This document shows, piece after piece, positions 21,461 through 33,220 of a stretch of 64,000 bases of DNA. Origin of the DNA: Dugong dugon (taxonomy: Eukaryota; Chordata; Mammalia; Sirenia; Dugongidae); contig CM057475.1 of assembly GCA_030035585.1 (NCBI GenBank), forward strand, positions 2,923,501 to 2,987,500. The letters run 5' to 3'. A program made the translations under genes and the position numbers. Numbering within the stretch: position 1 is the stretch's first letter; each line of letters opens with the position of its first letter. Under the pieces are notes generated by a model that was given only the letters and a program-made list of their open reading frames with translations, made no database searches and was not told the origin of the DNA.

Positions 21461-22098
21461 TTCCTCTTAGAAAGATTTTATGTATTTATTTATTTTTGTT
21501 GAAAATATGCACAACAAAACACACCAATGCAACAATTTCTTCATGTACAATCCAGTGACACTGATGACACTCTTCAAGTTGTGCAAATATTTTCACTCTC
21601 CTTTTCTGCACTGTTCCCCACCCGTTAACATAAACTCACTGCCCCTACTTTTCCCATCTAACCTTTCTGAGCCACTGTTGTCAGTCTGATCCTATATAGA
21701 TAGTTCTTTAAAAAAACCACAATGCTCAAGGCCGATATTTTTTACTGATTAAGCTAAACTATAGCCCTGGTGGTGCGCTGGTTGAGCGCTTGGCTGCTAA
21801 CAGAAATGTCTGTGGTTCGAACCCACCAGCTGCTCTGTGGAAGAAAGATGTGGCAGTCTGCTTCTGTAAAGATTTGCAGCCTTAGAAACCCCATGTGGCA
21901 GTTTTATTCTGTCCTATAGGGTCGCTATAAGTTGGAATCCACTCGACTGCAGTGGATTTCGTTTGGTTCTGATGTTGTTTGTTTTAGAGAAGACTTCAGG
22001 GGATTTTTTGGTTTAAGGTTTAAAGATTATCTCAGGGCAATAGTTTTCGGGGTTCATCCAGCCCCAATGGCTCCAGAGAGTCTGGATTCCCTGAGAAT
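21461..22098 (-). mobile_element. L1 3'-UTR insertion, antisense, 5'-truncated
   Basis: Reading from poly-T, it has 'gaaaatatgcacaacaaaacacacc', 'gtacaatccagtgacactgatgacac', 'gatcctatatagatagttcttta' and 'gttcatccagccccaatggctcc'. This resembles an L1 3' UTR found in several placental lineages. An AfroSINE at 21763-21970 splits it. The coding part of the L1 is absent. Confidence 0.6.
21763..21970 (+). mobile_element. AfroSINE, innermost of three nested elements
   Basis: Full-length sense copy: AGCCCTGGTGGTGCGCTGGT, B-box GTGGTTCGAACCCACCAGC, GATGTGGCAGTCTGCTTCTG, and tail ATAGGGTCGCTATAAGTTGG. It sits inside the L1 3'-UTR piece, which itself sits inside an older AfroSINE. SINE insertion therefore spanned at least two periods. 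Confidence 0.92.
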
Positions 22099-22241
22099 AA
22101 TGACTAATTTTTTGGAAGTAGATCACCAGGCTTTTTTTTCTGAGGTGCTCTGGGTGGACTCAGTCTGCCTACCTTGCAGTTAGTAGCTGAGTGCTTTACT
22201 GTTTGTACCATTCAGGAACTGACCCTCTTTCTCTCTCTCCA

Positions 22242-22268
22242 TACACACACACACACACACACACACAA
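22242..22268. repeat. (CA)n microsatellite
   Basis: About 13 uninterrupted CA units, immediately upstream of an old L1. Confidence 0.95.
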
Positions 22269-22289
22269 AGTCCAATTTTAAAGAATAAC

Positions 22290-23870
22290 CATTAAAAACT
22301 ATATAAACTGAGGGTATAACTTTAAAATCAGAACATAGAAACATGATATGAGAGTAAAAATATTTCTATCCTCAGATGACATGATCCTATATACAAAAAA
22401 ATCCCGAGGAATCTGCAAGAAAGCTACTAGAGCTGATAAGTGAATTCAGAAAAGTTGCAGGATGCAAGATCAATACAGAACAAAAAATCAGTGGTGTTTC
22501 TATATATTAGCAATAAACAAGCTGAAGAGGAAATCAAGAAAACAATTCCATTTACAATAGCATCAAAAAGAATAAAATACCTAGGAATAAATTTTACCAG
22601 GGAGATGAAAGACTTGTACACCGAAAAGTATAAAACATTGCTGAAAGAAATTAAAAAAGACCTAAATAAATGGAAACTTTATTGGAAAACCATAAAGATG
22701 ATATAAATAAATGGAGACATATAGCATTTTCATGGCTAGGGTTGCTTAATATTGATAAGTATGTTGATTCACACCAAACTGGTCCACAGAGTCAACGAAA
22801 TTCCAGCCGAATTCCCAACTTCATTTTTTTTTAAATAGAAATTGACAAGCTGATAATAAAATTTATATGGATGAGCAGAGGGACAAAAATAGCTATGATT
22901 TTCCTCAACATACTGTACTAGGTAGAAGAACTTAACCTCTAGTGAATCAAGGCTTTTTTATGAAGCTTTGATAATTAAGACAGTGTAGTATTGGTAGAAG
23001 GATAGACATAGTGCACCAATTAAATTTAAAAGGAGCCCAGAACTCACCTATTCATATAGCGAAACTTTATATGTGACAGAGCTGGGATGGTCTGTTGAAT
23101 ACGTGCAGGAATAGATGTTTATACATTTGGAAACAATGAAATTGGATCTGTAAGTCACACTATACTCAAAAGCCAACTCCAAGTGGACATTAATGTGAAA
23201 GGAAAGATTTAAAAACTTTTAGAGGAAAATACAGGAGAATATCTTTTTGACTTCCAGGGTTGGGAAAGACTTCTTAAGAAGATCCCAAAAAAGGACATGC
23301 TATAAGTAGATTAATAAATTCAACCACATTAAAATTAAGAATGTATGTTCATCAAACGATCCCATGCAGAACGTGAATAGACAAGCCAAAAACAGGGAAA
23401 ATATATTCCCAACAGATACAACCACAAAGGATCAGTACTTAGTACATATAAATAAATCTACACACCAAGAAGACAAGGAACCCAATAGAAAAACAACATG
23501 TATTTCACAGAAGAAGAAATATCAAAAGTTATTGAACATATGGAAAATGCTCAACCTCATTAGTTATCAGAGAAATGTAAATTAAAACAACAATGACATA
23601 AGATTTTAAATTCTCCAACTTGGCAAAAATAGAAAGTATGACCATACCAGCTGTTGGTCACGATGTAATACAATAGGAGCTATTATGTGTTGTTGGTGGG
23701 AGTATAATATAATCATTTTGGAAAATGATATGGCATAAACTATTAAAGCTAAAGATGTGAGTATCTAATCACTTGGCAATTTGTCTCCTTGGCATAAACC
23801 TAGGAGGCGTGATTAACAGGTATAAACCTGTTAATTTTCCAGTGATGTTTTTCTAATTAGTAATACAAAA
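22290..23870 (+). mobile_element. Old L1 LINE, ORF2 3' half and 3' end
   Basis: Plus-strand ORF2 from just after the reverse-transcriptase core onward. Short translated stretches are recognisable ([40 protein letters not shown]). The sequence continues through 'gcaggaatagatgtttatacatttgg' to the C-terminal 'cactatactcaaaagccaactccaag' and the 'aaattaaaacaacaatgacataag' regions. It is older and more decayed than the antisense L1 copies downstream, and no frame is intact. Confidence 0.8.
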
Positions 23871-24099
23871 TAATAAAAGACTTTTGTATATAGATCCATA
23901 TATATGTGTGTGTGTATATATACATCAGTAATATTGGTAACTTATATTTTGCTAGAAAAATTTGATTTTATCCAAGTTTTCAAATAGCATATAGTTGAAC
24001 AAAAATATTCACTTACAATTGCTTTAATGTCCTTTGTGTTTGGAATCACATGTTCTTTCTCATTTCTTTATTTGGGGAACTTTTTCTCATTTTGTTATG

Positions 24100-24165
24100 T
24101 TACTGATTAATTGATTCATTCAATAAACACATATTGAATGCTTAGCATGTAGGTATTATTATACA
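24100..24165 (-). mobile_element. MIR or L2 3'-end fragment, antisense
   Basis: ATTCATTCAATAAACACATA followed by TTGAATGCTTAGCATGTAGG is the usual antisense start of MIR/L2-type repeats. It is too short to choose between them. Confidence 0.45.
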
Positions 24166-24169
24166 ACCC

Positions 24170-24265
24170 CAAAACTCGTTGCCGTCCAGTCGATTCCGAC
24201 TCATAGTGACCAGATAGGACAGAGTAGAACTGCCCCACAGGGTTTCCAAGGAGCACCTGGTGGAT
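24170..24265 (-). mobile_element. AfroSINE, antisense, short form
   Basis: Tail GTTGCCGTCCAGTCGATTCC, then TAGAACTGCCCCACAGGGTT and AAGGAGCACCTGGTGGATTT. The tRNA-like head is lost where an L1 3'-UTR piece begins. Confidence 0.85.
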
Positions 24266-24525
24266 TTGAACTGCCTGGATCACAACAGAGGGTTCTGGAC
24301 AGAGCTGGAGAAGGATGTAGAACAAAATTCTAACACAAATAAAAAGACCAGACTTACTGGCCTGAACGAGACTGGAGAAACCCTAAGAGTATGGCCCCCA
24401 GACACGCTTTTAGCTCAGTGGTGAAGTCACTTCAGAGGTTCACCATTCAGCGGGGGATTGGGCAGCCCCATAAAACAAAACGGGACTAATGAGGCACAGC
24501 AGTCCAGAGACAAGACAAGGACTTA
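24266..24525 (+). mobile_element. L1 3'-UTR piece, inverted relative to the adjoining L1
   Basis: This plus-strand segment matches the reverse complement of about 32430-32700 in the downstream full-length L1 (GACCAGACTTACTGGCCTGA; ACTGGAGAAACCCTAAGAG; GTTCACCATTCAGCGGGG; CCCCATAAAACAAAACGGGA). At about 24525 it abuts ORF2 sequence running the other way. It lacks a poly-A tail. In the sense frame of the large L1 it is the 3' UTR turned around, the opposite of the usual twin-priming product, in which the 5' part is inverted. Confidence 0.8.
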
Positions 24526-24529
24526 AATG

Positions 24530-27500
24530 GATGCTAACCATTCATCATTGTTCTTTATCATTGCATAATACTCCATTATGTGTATGTACCACGGTTTGTT
24601 TATCCATTCATCTGTTGATGGGCATCTAGGTTGTTTCCATCTTTTTGCTATTGTGAACAATGCTGCAGTGAACACGGGTGTGCATATATCTATTCGTGTG
24701 ATGGCTCTTATTTCTCTAGGGTATATTTCTAGGAGTGGGATTGCTGGATTGTATGGTGTTTCTATTTCTAGCTTTCTAAGGAAGTGACATATCATTTTCC
24801 AAAATGGATGTATCATTTTGCACTCCCAGCAGCAGTGCCTAAGAGTTCCGAACTCCCTGCAGCCTCTCCAACATTTGTTATTTCCAGTGTTTTTGATTCG
24901 TGCCAGTAATGCCGGGGTGAGATGGTATCTCATTGTGCTTTTAATTTTCATTTCTCTAATGGCTAGTGATCACAAGCATTTCCTATTGTGTCTGTGAGCC
25001 ACTTGAATGTTTTCTTTGGTGAAGTGTCTGTTCATTTCCTTTGCCTATTTTTTAATAGGATTATTTGTCTTTTTGTTGTAGAGGTGTTTCATTTTCTTGT
25101 GGATTATAGAGATTAGACCTTGTCTGACTTGTAATGTCCACAATTTTTTTCCCAGTCTGTAGGTTCTCTTTTTACTCTTTTGGTGAAGTCTTTTGAAGAG
25201 CATAGGTGTTTGAGTTTTAGAAGTTCCCAGTTATCTAGCTTATCTTTTGGAGTTTGTGTGTTGATGGTTATGGTTTGTATCCTGTTAATGCTGTGTATTA
25301 GAGCCTCTAGCATTGATCCTATTTTTTTCTTCTATGAACTTTATAGTTATTGGTTTTATATTTAGGTCTTTGATCCATTTTGGATTAGTTTTTGTATGGG
25401 TGTGAGGTGTAGGTCCTGTTTCATTTTCTTTCAGATGGACATCCAGTTTTGTCAGCAACATTTGTTAAAAAGACCGTCTTTTCCCATTCAGTGGACTTTG
25501 GGCCCTTGTTGAAGATCAGGTGACCGTAGGTGGATGTCTTTACATCTGGGTTCTGAACTCTGTTCCATTGGTCAATGTATCTGTCATTGTACCAGTACCA
25601 AGCTGTTTTCAATACCCTAGCGGTATAGTAGGTTCTGAGGTCAGGTAAAGTGACTCCTCTTACTTTCTTCTTCTTCAATAATGCTTTACTTATTCGGGGC
25701 TTCTTCCCTTTCCATATAAAGTTAATGATTAGTTTTTCCATCTCTTTAAAGAATGTTGTTGGTATTTGGTTCAGGATTGCATTGTATTTGTAAATTGCTT
25801 TGGGTAGAATTGTTAATTTTCACAATGTTGAGCCTACCTATCCATGAGCATGGTATGTTTTACCATTTGTGTAGATCTCTTTGGGTTTCTTGCAGTAGTG
25901 TTTTGTAGTTTTTTTTGTATAGGTCTTTTACATCCCTGGTTAGATTTATTCCTAAGTGTTTTTTTTTTTTTTTTTTTTTTTTTTTTAGGGGCTATTATAA
26001 ATAGTATTGTTTTCCTGATTTCCTTTTCATTGTTCTCTTTATTGGTGTATAGGAATCCAACTTATTTTTGTATGTTTATCTTGTATCCTGCTACTCTGCT
26101 GATTCTTTCTATTAGTTCCAGTAGTTTTCTTGTGGAGTCTTTAGGGTTTTTCTATGTACAGTATCATATCATCTGCCAACAGGGACAGTTTAAATTCTTC
26201 ATTACCAATTTAGATGCCCTTTATTTCTTTTTCTTGCCTTATTGCTCTAGCTAGAACTTCCAGCACAATGTTAAATAGGAGTGGTGATAAAGGGCATCCT
26301 TGTCTTGTTCCTATTCTCAAGGGGAATGTTTTCAGCCTCTCTCCATTAAGAATGATGTTGGTTGTTGGTTTTGCATAGATGTCTTTTATTATGTTGAGAA
26401 ATTTTGCTTCTATATCTATTTTATTGAGAGTTTTTATCAGGAATGGGTGTTGGACTTTGTCAAATGCCTTTTCTGCATCAATGGAAATGATCATGTGATT
26501 TTTTCCTTTCCTTTTATTTATGTGGTGGATTACGTTGATTGATTTTCTAATGTTGAACCATCCTCGCATACCTGGTATGAATCCCACTTGGTTGTGGTGT
26601 ATTATTTTTTTGATATGATGCTGAATTCTGTTGGCTAGAATTTTGTTGAGAATGTTTGCATCTATATTCATGAGAGATATTTGTCTGTAATTTTCTTTTA
26701 TTGTGGTGTCTTTGCCTGGTGTTTGTATCAGGGTTATGCTGGCTTCATAGAACAAATTTGGAAGTGTTGCTTCATTTTCTATGTTCTAAATAGTTTGAGT
26801 AGTACTGGTATGAGCTCTTCTCTGAATGTTTTGTAGAATTCTCCAGTGAAGCCATCTGGGCCACAGGTTTTTTTTGTTGGGAGTTTTTTTTTAATTACCT
26901 TTTCAATCTTTTCTCTTGTTATGGGTCTGTTCAGATTTTCAACATCCCTTTGTGATAGTTTGGGTAGCTAGTGTTTTTCTTGAAATTTATCCATTTCCTC
27001 TATGTTTTTAGATTTGTTGGAGTATAGTGTTTCATAATACTCTGTTATGATCCTTTTTATTTTAGTTGGGGCTGTTGTAATGTCGCCCATTTCATTTCTT
27101 ATTTGGGTTATTTGCATCCTCTCCTGTTTTTCTTTTGTCAGTCTGGCCAGTGGTTTGTCGATTTTGTTGATCCTTTTAAAGAACCAACTTTTGGTTTTGT
27201 TGATTCTTTCTGTTGTTTTTCTGTTCTCTATGTCATTTATTTCTGCTGTGATCTTTATTATTTCTTTTCTTCTGCTGGCTGTGGGCTTTTTTTTTGCTGT
27301 TTCTATTTGTTTGAGTTGTGTAGTTAATGTTTTGATTGTGTCCCTTCTTTTTTGATGTGTGCATCTATTGCTATAAATTTTCCTCTGAGGACTGCCTTTG
27401 CTGTGTCCCAAAGGTTTTGGTATGATGTGTTTTCATTCTCATTTGATTCTAGGAATTTTTTGATTCCATCTCTGATTTCTTCTATTACCCAGTGGTTTGT

Positions 27501-28307
27501 AAGCAGGGTGCTATTCGGTTTCCATGCAATTGATTTTTTTCCTTGCTCTTTCTGTTGTTAATTTCTACCTTGATGGCATCATGGTCAGAGAAGATACTTT
27601 GTATTATCTCAGTGTTTTGGATCTTGTTGAGGATTTCTACGTGGCCCAATATGTGGTCTATTCTGGAGAACGTTCCTTTTGCATTGGAAAAGAATGTGTA
27701 CTTTGCAGCTGTAGGGTGGAGTGTTCTGTATATGTCTATGAGGTGAAGTTGTCTGATAGTGCCCTTTAGTTCTTCTGTATCTTTGCTGAGTTTCTTTTTA
27801 GATGTTCTGTCCTTTAGTGAGAATGGTGTGTTGAAGTCTCCTACTATTATTGTGGAACTGTCAGTTTCCCTTTTCATTGCTGTTAGAGTTTGCTTTATGT
27901 ATTTTGGAGCCCTGTCATTGGGTGAGTAGATGTTTATTATGGTTATGTCTTCATGATGGATCATCCCCTTAATCATTATATCGTGTCCTTCTTTGTCTTT
28001 TGTGGTGGATTTTGTTTTAAAGTCTATTTTATCTGAGATTAGTATTGCCACTCCTGCTCTTTTTGGTTAGTTGTTTGCTTGATATATTTTTTTCCAACCT
28101 TTGATTTTTAACCAGTTTACGTCTTTGCTTCTACGGTGTGTCCCTTGTAGACAGCATATTGATGAATTCTGTTTTTTATCCATTCAGTCACTCTCCATCC
28201 TTTATGGGTGCATTGAGTCCACTTACATTCAGTGTAATGATTGATCGGTGTGGTTTATTGCTGTCATTTTATAGTGGTTTTTTTTTTTTTTGTGTGTGTG
28301 CTGACAT
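24530..28307 (-). pseudogene. L1 ORF2 (endonuclease/reverse transcriptase), copy 1, broken
   Basis: The start is placed at the ATG near 28307 by alignment with copy 2. An AP-endonuclease region is visible (IIVGDFNTPFS; FSRIDHILGH, 27485-28051). The RT region at 26210-26755 contains [34 protein letters not shown] and [16 protein letters not shown]. The C-terminal part (24523-24951) has the cysteine/histidine zinc knuckle (CWRGC...H.CWEC). The frame shifts several times, so this copy cannot make a full protein. The intact family length is about 1275 residues. The last ~35 codons are absent. Confidence 0.88.
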
Positions 28308-28719
28308 TTTCTTTGTTCCTCTTACTCTCCTGTGCTGAATTCCTTTTGTTTTTGGATTTTTTTCATTTGTTTTGTTTTTGTAGGTTTTGTTTTTACTGAG
28401 ACTTTATGTTTTTCCCCTTTATTTTTATGAGTATGTTTGTTAACTTTCTTTGTGGTTACCGTGAAATTTACCCTTGTCTTTCTAAGTATGAAGCAGTCTA
28501 TTGTTGCTTGGTATTGCCTTGCCTTCCTCTCCATTAGAAAGTTCTATACCTACACCTTTTATTCCATCTTTTATTGTTCTGATGTTGTTGTCATTTACAG
28601 ATTAACTGCTCTGATTACCTGCTGTATTTCTTTTGGTTTTGGATAGACCTTGAGAGTTCATTTCCTAGGTTGGTATCTGGCTGGTATGATCCTACATCCT
28701 AGATTCAGCCTGTGGGCTG

Positions 28720-29800
28720 AAGTTATTTGTTCTCAGATTGAACGACTCCCTTTAATAATTCTTGTAAGTTTTGTTTGGTTTTTACATATCCCCTTAATTT
28801 CTGTTTATCTGGAAATGTCCTAATTTCACCATCATATGTGAACAAGAGTTTTGCAGGATATTATTCTTGGCTGGCAATTCTTTTCTTCCAAGTTTTTATA
28901 TATGTCATCCCATTGCCTTCTTGTGCATGGTTTCTGCTGAACAATCTGAGCTTAATCTTATTGTTTCTCCCCTGTATGTGACTTTTTGTTTGCTTGATCT
29001 GCTCTCAAGATTCTCTGTCTTTGCTTCTGGTGAGTGTGATTATGATATGCCTTGGTCATTTTATTTTGGGTTTATCCTATATGGGATTTGTTGACCTTCT
29101 TGGATGGCAGCTTTTCATCTTTCATGATATTGGGGAAGTTTTCTGTCAGCAGTTCTTCAATGTTCCTCCCTGTGTTTTCTGTTTTCACCCCCTGTTCTGG
29201 AACTCCGATCACTCGAAATTTTTTGCTTTTGATTGTATCCCACATAATTCTCAGGGTCTCTTCATTTTTCTTCATTCTTTTTTCTGAGTTTTCCTCAGAT
29301 TTGTATCAAGTGTTTGTCTTCAATTTCACTGATCCTGCCTTCCATTGTTTCAAATCTGCTCCTCAGCCCTTCTATGACACTGTCCATTTCTAAAATCTTG
29401 TTGTTTTTCTGTTGGATTTCTAATTGTTGTTTTTGTATGATTTCTACTTGTGAATTTATTTTGGCATTTTGTTCCTGCATTCTTTTCCTGAATTCTTCCA
29501 TTTTTTTATCTGTATTTTTCATGAATTTGTCTGTGTTTTCCATGAATTTGTCTGTTTTTCCTCATTGTTGTCTGCTTTTTGCTTCAACTCTTGGATAGCT
29601 CTGAATATTAGAGATTTGAATTCCTTATCAGGTAGTTCTAGTGACATTTCTTCTACTGGAAAGTCCTCTGGTGTTTTATTTTGGACGCCTAGTGGAACCA
29701 TCCTGTCCTGTTTTTGTAAATGTTTTGATATTGTCTGCTGTCTTCAGGGCATTCAACAGTTATTTTTTCTCATTTATTGATTGTAGATTTCTTTGTTTCA
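28720..29800 (-). pseudogene. L1 ORF1 (RNA-binding chaperone), copy 1, broken
   Basis: A coiled-coil segment is visible at 29295-29543 (QEQNAKINSQVEIIQKQQLE; EGLRSRFETMEGRISEIEDK) and the start of the RNA-recognition domain at 29072-29275 (FRVIGVPEQGVK; ELLTENFPNIMKDEKL). ORF1p forms trimers through the coiled coil and binds L1 RNA. This copy is split between frames and is not expected to be functional. Start and stop are approximate. Confidence 0.8.
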
Positions 29801-31416
29801 TCCTTTTTTTTTTGTTTTATTTGGCTATGTCTGAGCAGGTGGGCTGTTTGTTCGTTGTTGCTTGCTTGTCTGTGGGCATGATACTTTTCACCTCCTCCAA
29901 TTGGCAGGGTGAGTCACTCAGATATGGTACAGAAGGGCAGGTGTAGATGAACAGGAGTTGCTGGGATGGGTTTTTTTGTGGCACTTACTGTGGCCACCAG
30001 GGCGGGCCAGTAATCAGTGCCAGGCAGGGTCCGATAGGTTATGCCTGGGCTGCTTGGTGGTGTGATGTTCAGTGCACGGTGCAGGTAAGCAGGATGGATG
30101 GGGGATATTGTGATGTGTGGAGCTAAGATCAGTATGGGAGAGAGAAGAGAGGAACAGGAGCCAAAATCATACAAAAAACCAAAAAAGAGTGCTAGGGGAT
30201 CTTGCCATTGGAGTGGAGAGATGAGAGACTCTGAAATGGAGAAAAACAAAATGGAGAAGAAGAAGAAAGAAAAGATAAGAAAAAAATCAATAAATAAAAA
30301 TTAGAAAGAAAAAAGAAAAGCAAAGCTCCCAGGGAAAAGCTCCACTGTGGCTACGAGGTCTGGGGAAGTTGCTCATGGGCCATGAAGTACAGCCTGGCTA
30401 GAAGGTGTAGGGGTATCAGTCGGTGCCATATATTCAGGGGACAGGAAGGGAAGGAAAGTATAGAGAGACAAGAAACTGAGCAATGAAGAAAGACAAAAAG
30501 GGAAAAAGAGGGAAAAGAAAAGAAAACAAAAAAAGAACAAGAAACCCCCTCAAAAAAAAAAAAAAAACAGAAAAAAAGAACCCCCCCCCCCAAAAAAAAA
30601 ACAGGAAAAAAGAAATGGCCTTAGGGATCCCTCTGCACATCTGCACAAACTAAGGGGGTAGGTCCTAAGCTGCACAGTACTTCCCGGCCAGAATGGGCTC
30701 CCAATTTGAGAAAAGAAAAAGAAAACAAATTATTCAAAACAAACAAAAAAGCCCCAGGATCCCACCAGCATGACAGCATGGGCTAGGAAGCAGTTTCACA
30801 TTCGAGAGGCATTTCACAGCCTTTCAGGAAGAAGCAAAGATGGTGCACAGAGCCAGGTATTTGAGCAAAAGGATGGGGAGGTGGTGAGAGGTAAGGAAGA
30901 AATCTAAAGTGTGGAAAAAGGCAACACCAGCTGCCAACAAATGCCACTTAGGGGGCTGGTCATTGTGGGCAGGTGGAATCCAAGTGACACTAGGGTGAAG
31001 GTGGTGCTTGCCAGCCAAGAGACTGTGGCTGCAGGAAGCAGAGGAGGCTAAGTGGGGGTAAAGAAGGGTGGGGGGTGGGAAAGTGTACATCGCTGGTTAC
31101 TGGTTGTTCTGTCTCCTCCTGGAAGCTCCATGAAGCTGCTTTCTCATACTCTCTGTTCACTGGTCTCTGATAGGAGTCCAAGATGGCAGATCTGTGCTGT
31201 GTTAGCTGATAGGGGACCTCTGCATGTATCTCTCCTTGCTGTCTGTTCTGTCAGTTTCCTATTCTTTTCACTGCTTGGCCAAGTTCTTTATCTCTTCGTT
31301 TGATGCTTAGGGTTTCAGGATTGTCATTTTCTCTTTTTGGCTTAGTTTTTCGGATCTTTGCTGTGGACAGACGGTGTGGTGCCTCTGCCTATAGTGTCAT
31401 GTTGCCCGGAAGTCTC
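29800..31416 (-). promoter_or_regulatory. L1 5' UTR, copy 1
   Basis: About 1.6 kb upstream of ORF1, collinear with 38460-40154 in copy 2. It is purine-rich on the plus strand, with A-rich tracts (30240-30330, 30520-30605) and a C run at 30580-30591. In L1 elements this region holds the internal promoter. No specific factor site was assigned. Confidence 0.75.
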
Positions 31417-31875
31417 TATGTTTCTTTTTATGTTTGTGTTCTTTATATTTTGCCAGATGGTCTATATTTTTTTACTCATGGTAACTTGGAACGCAAATAC
31501 TTTCTTTTTAATTCTATGTGAGGCAATTTTTAGGATAATCAGGAAATAGGTTTTTTTTGGCTAAGGTATGTATGGGAGGGGCTGTCAGGAGCTGCTGGGT
31601 GGAGTGACTACAGTCAGGGAAGTTCCAGGCCTGGCAGGGTGGCCTGGCCCCTTGGGGTCTTGTTTGGTCCACTGTGGACTGCTCCTGGGATGTGGGTGGT
31701 ATAGGGCAAGAAGCTCAGAGCTGGCAGGACCTGTCCAACTGGGAACTGCCTGTAACGGCCACTGCTAACAGGAGAATTGGCCAGAGGCTACTTCCAGAAG
31801 ACACTGCTAAGGAAAACAAACAACAATAGCAACAACAAGAGAGAGTGAATGAATGAAAGAAAAAAAGAAAGAACA
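31417..31875. other. Unassigned spacer between the two L1 copies
   Basis: Short, moderately GC-rich DNA (31560-31800) with no recognised repeat, ending in an A-rich run before a MIR. Confidence 0.45.
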
Positions 31876-32085
31876 GAAGGAAACATTTATGGATTGCTTG
31901 CTATGTACCAGGAGGAACAGTTCCAACCATGTTTACCCCTCATGGTAGTCCTACTTTATCACCCTCATTTTAAAGAGGTGGAAACAGAGGTGCAGGGAGG
32001 GACAGCAGTGGTGGAGCCAGGAATCAAACTCTGGCAGTCACACTTATGTCTCCAAATAACTTATTTATTGTACATTTAATAGTAA
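31876..32085 (-). mobile_element. MIR SINE, antisense
   Basis: Antisense MIR pattern: TTGCTTGCTATGTACCAGGA, 'ccctcatggtagtcctac', 'caccctcattttaaagaggtgg', 'gtggagccaggaatcaaactctggcagtc'. Confidence 0.85.
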
Positions 32086-32254
32086 TTGTGATTTAAATGG
32101 TCTCCCTTAGATGTTCTGTGCTGTTAGAAGTCAGGGCAGTGGCGACTGTTGGACAATGTAGGGGTTGGGAGACACACACGGGAGGCTTCTGTGGTCCTAG
32201 TCATGCTGTTAACATCTTGAGCTGGTTCTGAGACCCATGGAAGCCTAGGTAATT

Positions 32255-32269
32255 TAAATGAAAAGTCTT
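32255..32269. repeat. Target-site duplication of L1 copy 2 (left)
   Basis: TAAATGAAAAGTCTT here and TAAATGCAAAGTCTT at 40155-40169 differ at one base. They flank the L1 exactly at its poly-T (3') and 5' ends. The 15-bp length is typical of L1 target-primed insertion. Confidence 0.88.
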
Positions 32270-32297
32270 TTTTAAAATTTTTTATTTTTTTAATTGT

Positions 32298-33220
32298 ACT
32301 TTAGATGAAAGTTTATAGAACGAATAGTTTCTCATTAAACAGTTAGTACACATACTGTTTTGTGACAATGATTCACAACCCCACAACTTGTCAGCACTGT
32401 CCCTTTTCAACCTTGGGTTCCCTATTGCCAGCTTTACTGTCCCCTCCTGCCTTCTAGTCCTTGGCCCTGGACTTTTGTGCCCCATTAGTCTTATTTTGTT
32501 TTATGGGGCTGTCTAATCTTTGGCTGAATGGTGAACCTTGGGAGTGACTTCATTACTGAGCTAAAAGGGTGTCCGTGGGTCATAGTCATAGGGTTTCTCC
32601 AGTCTCTGTCAGGCCAGTAAATCTGGACTTTTTTTTGTGAATTAGAATTTTCTACATTTGTCTCTAGCTCTCTCTGGGACCATCCATTGTGATTCCTGTC
32701 AGAGCAGTCAGTGGTAGTAGCCAGACATCATCTAGCTGTACTGGACTCAATCTAGTGGAGGCTGTGGTAGTTGTGGTCCATTAGTCCTTTAGACTAATCT
32801 TTTCCTTGTGTCTTATTGTCTTCATTCTTCCTTGCTCCCAAAGGGATGAGAACAGTGGAGTATCTTAGATGGCTGCTCACAGGCTTTTAAGACCCCCAGG
32901 CGCTGCTCACCAAGGTAAAAAGTAGAACATTTTCTTTATTAATTGTGTTATGCCAATTGAGCTAGATGTTCTCTGAGACCATGGTCCCTACAGCTCTCTG
33001 CCCAGCAATTCAGTCCCTCAGGGAGTTTGGATGTGTCTATGGATTTTCCATGACCTTTCCTTGTACAAGTTGTGCTGGCTTCCCCAGTATTGTGTACTGT
33101 CTTACCCTTCACCAAAGTTACCACTTATCTATTGTCTATTTAGAACTCTCCCCCACCCCTCCCATACCTCGTAACCAACGAAGATTGTTTCTTTTTGTGT
33201 GTAAACTTTTTCATGAGTTT
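32298..33220 (-). other. L1 3' UTR, copy 2
   Basis: Lies between the ORF2 stop and the poly-A end. Its reverse complement supplies the match to 24266-24525. Landmarks on the plus strand are TTGGGTTCCCTATTGCCAGC near the poly-A end and 'gagatggtctcagagaacatc' (complement of 32968-32988) further in. Confidence 0.8.

Larger units (their letters stand above)
21364..22222 (-). mobile_element. AfroSINE split by a nested L1 insertion
   Basis: The SINE 3' part (21364-21460; CTGAGTCAAGCTGGGCTCAT ... TTTTCAATGGCTGATTTTTT) and its 5' part (22114-22222; GGAAGTAGATCACCAGGC ... TACCATTCAGGAACTGA) make one antisense copy. They are separated by an L1 3'-end insertion. Flanking 15-mers at 21446-21460 and 22099-22113 (AATGGCTGATTTTTT against AATGACTAATTTTTT) look like the target-site duplication of that L1. 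Confidence 0.82.
24528..31416 (-). mobile_element. L1 LINE copy 1, nearly full length, 3' end rearranged
   Basis: Minus-strand L1, collinear with copy 2 (32270-40154) from its 5' end (about 31416, TCATGTTGCCCGGAAGTC) to ORF2 sequence equivalent to 33320 in copy 2. The last ~100 bases of ORF2 and the normal 3' UTR are missing. A long poly-T run lies at 25959-25986. No recognisable target-site duplication was found because the 3' side is rearranged. Its 5' end shares the CCCGGA boundary with copy 2, so it is complete on that side. Confidence 0.9.

Noticed and set aside
28138-29946. Series of plus-strand open frames with membrane-like F/L/I/V-rich products
   Set aside because: These are antisense shadows of L1 ORF1 and the ORF2 start. 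The same pattern recurs at 37180-38618 opposite copy 2.
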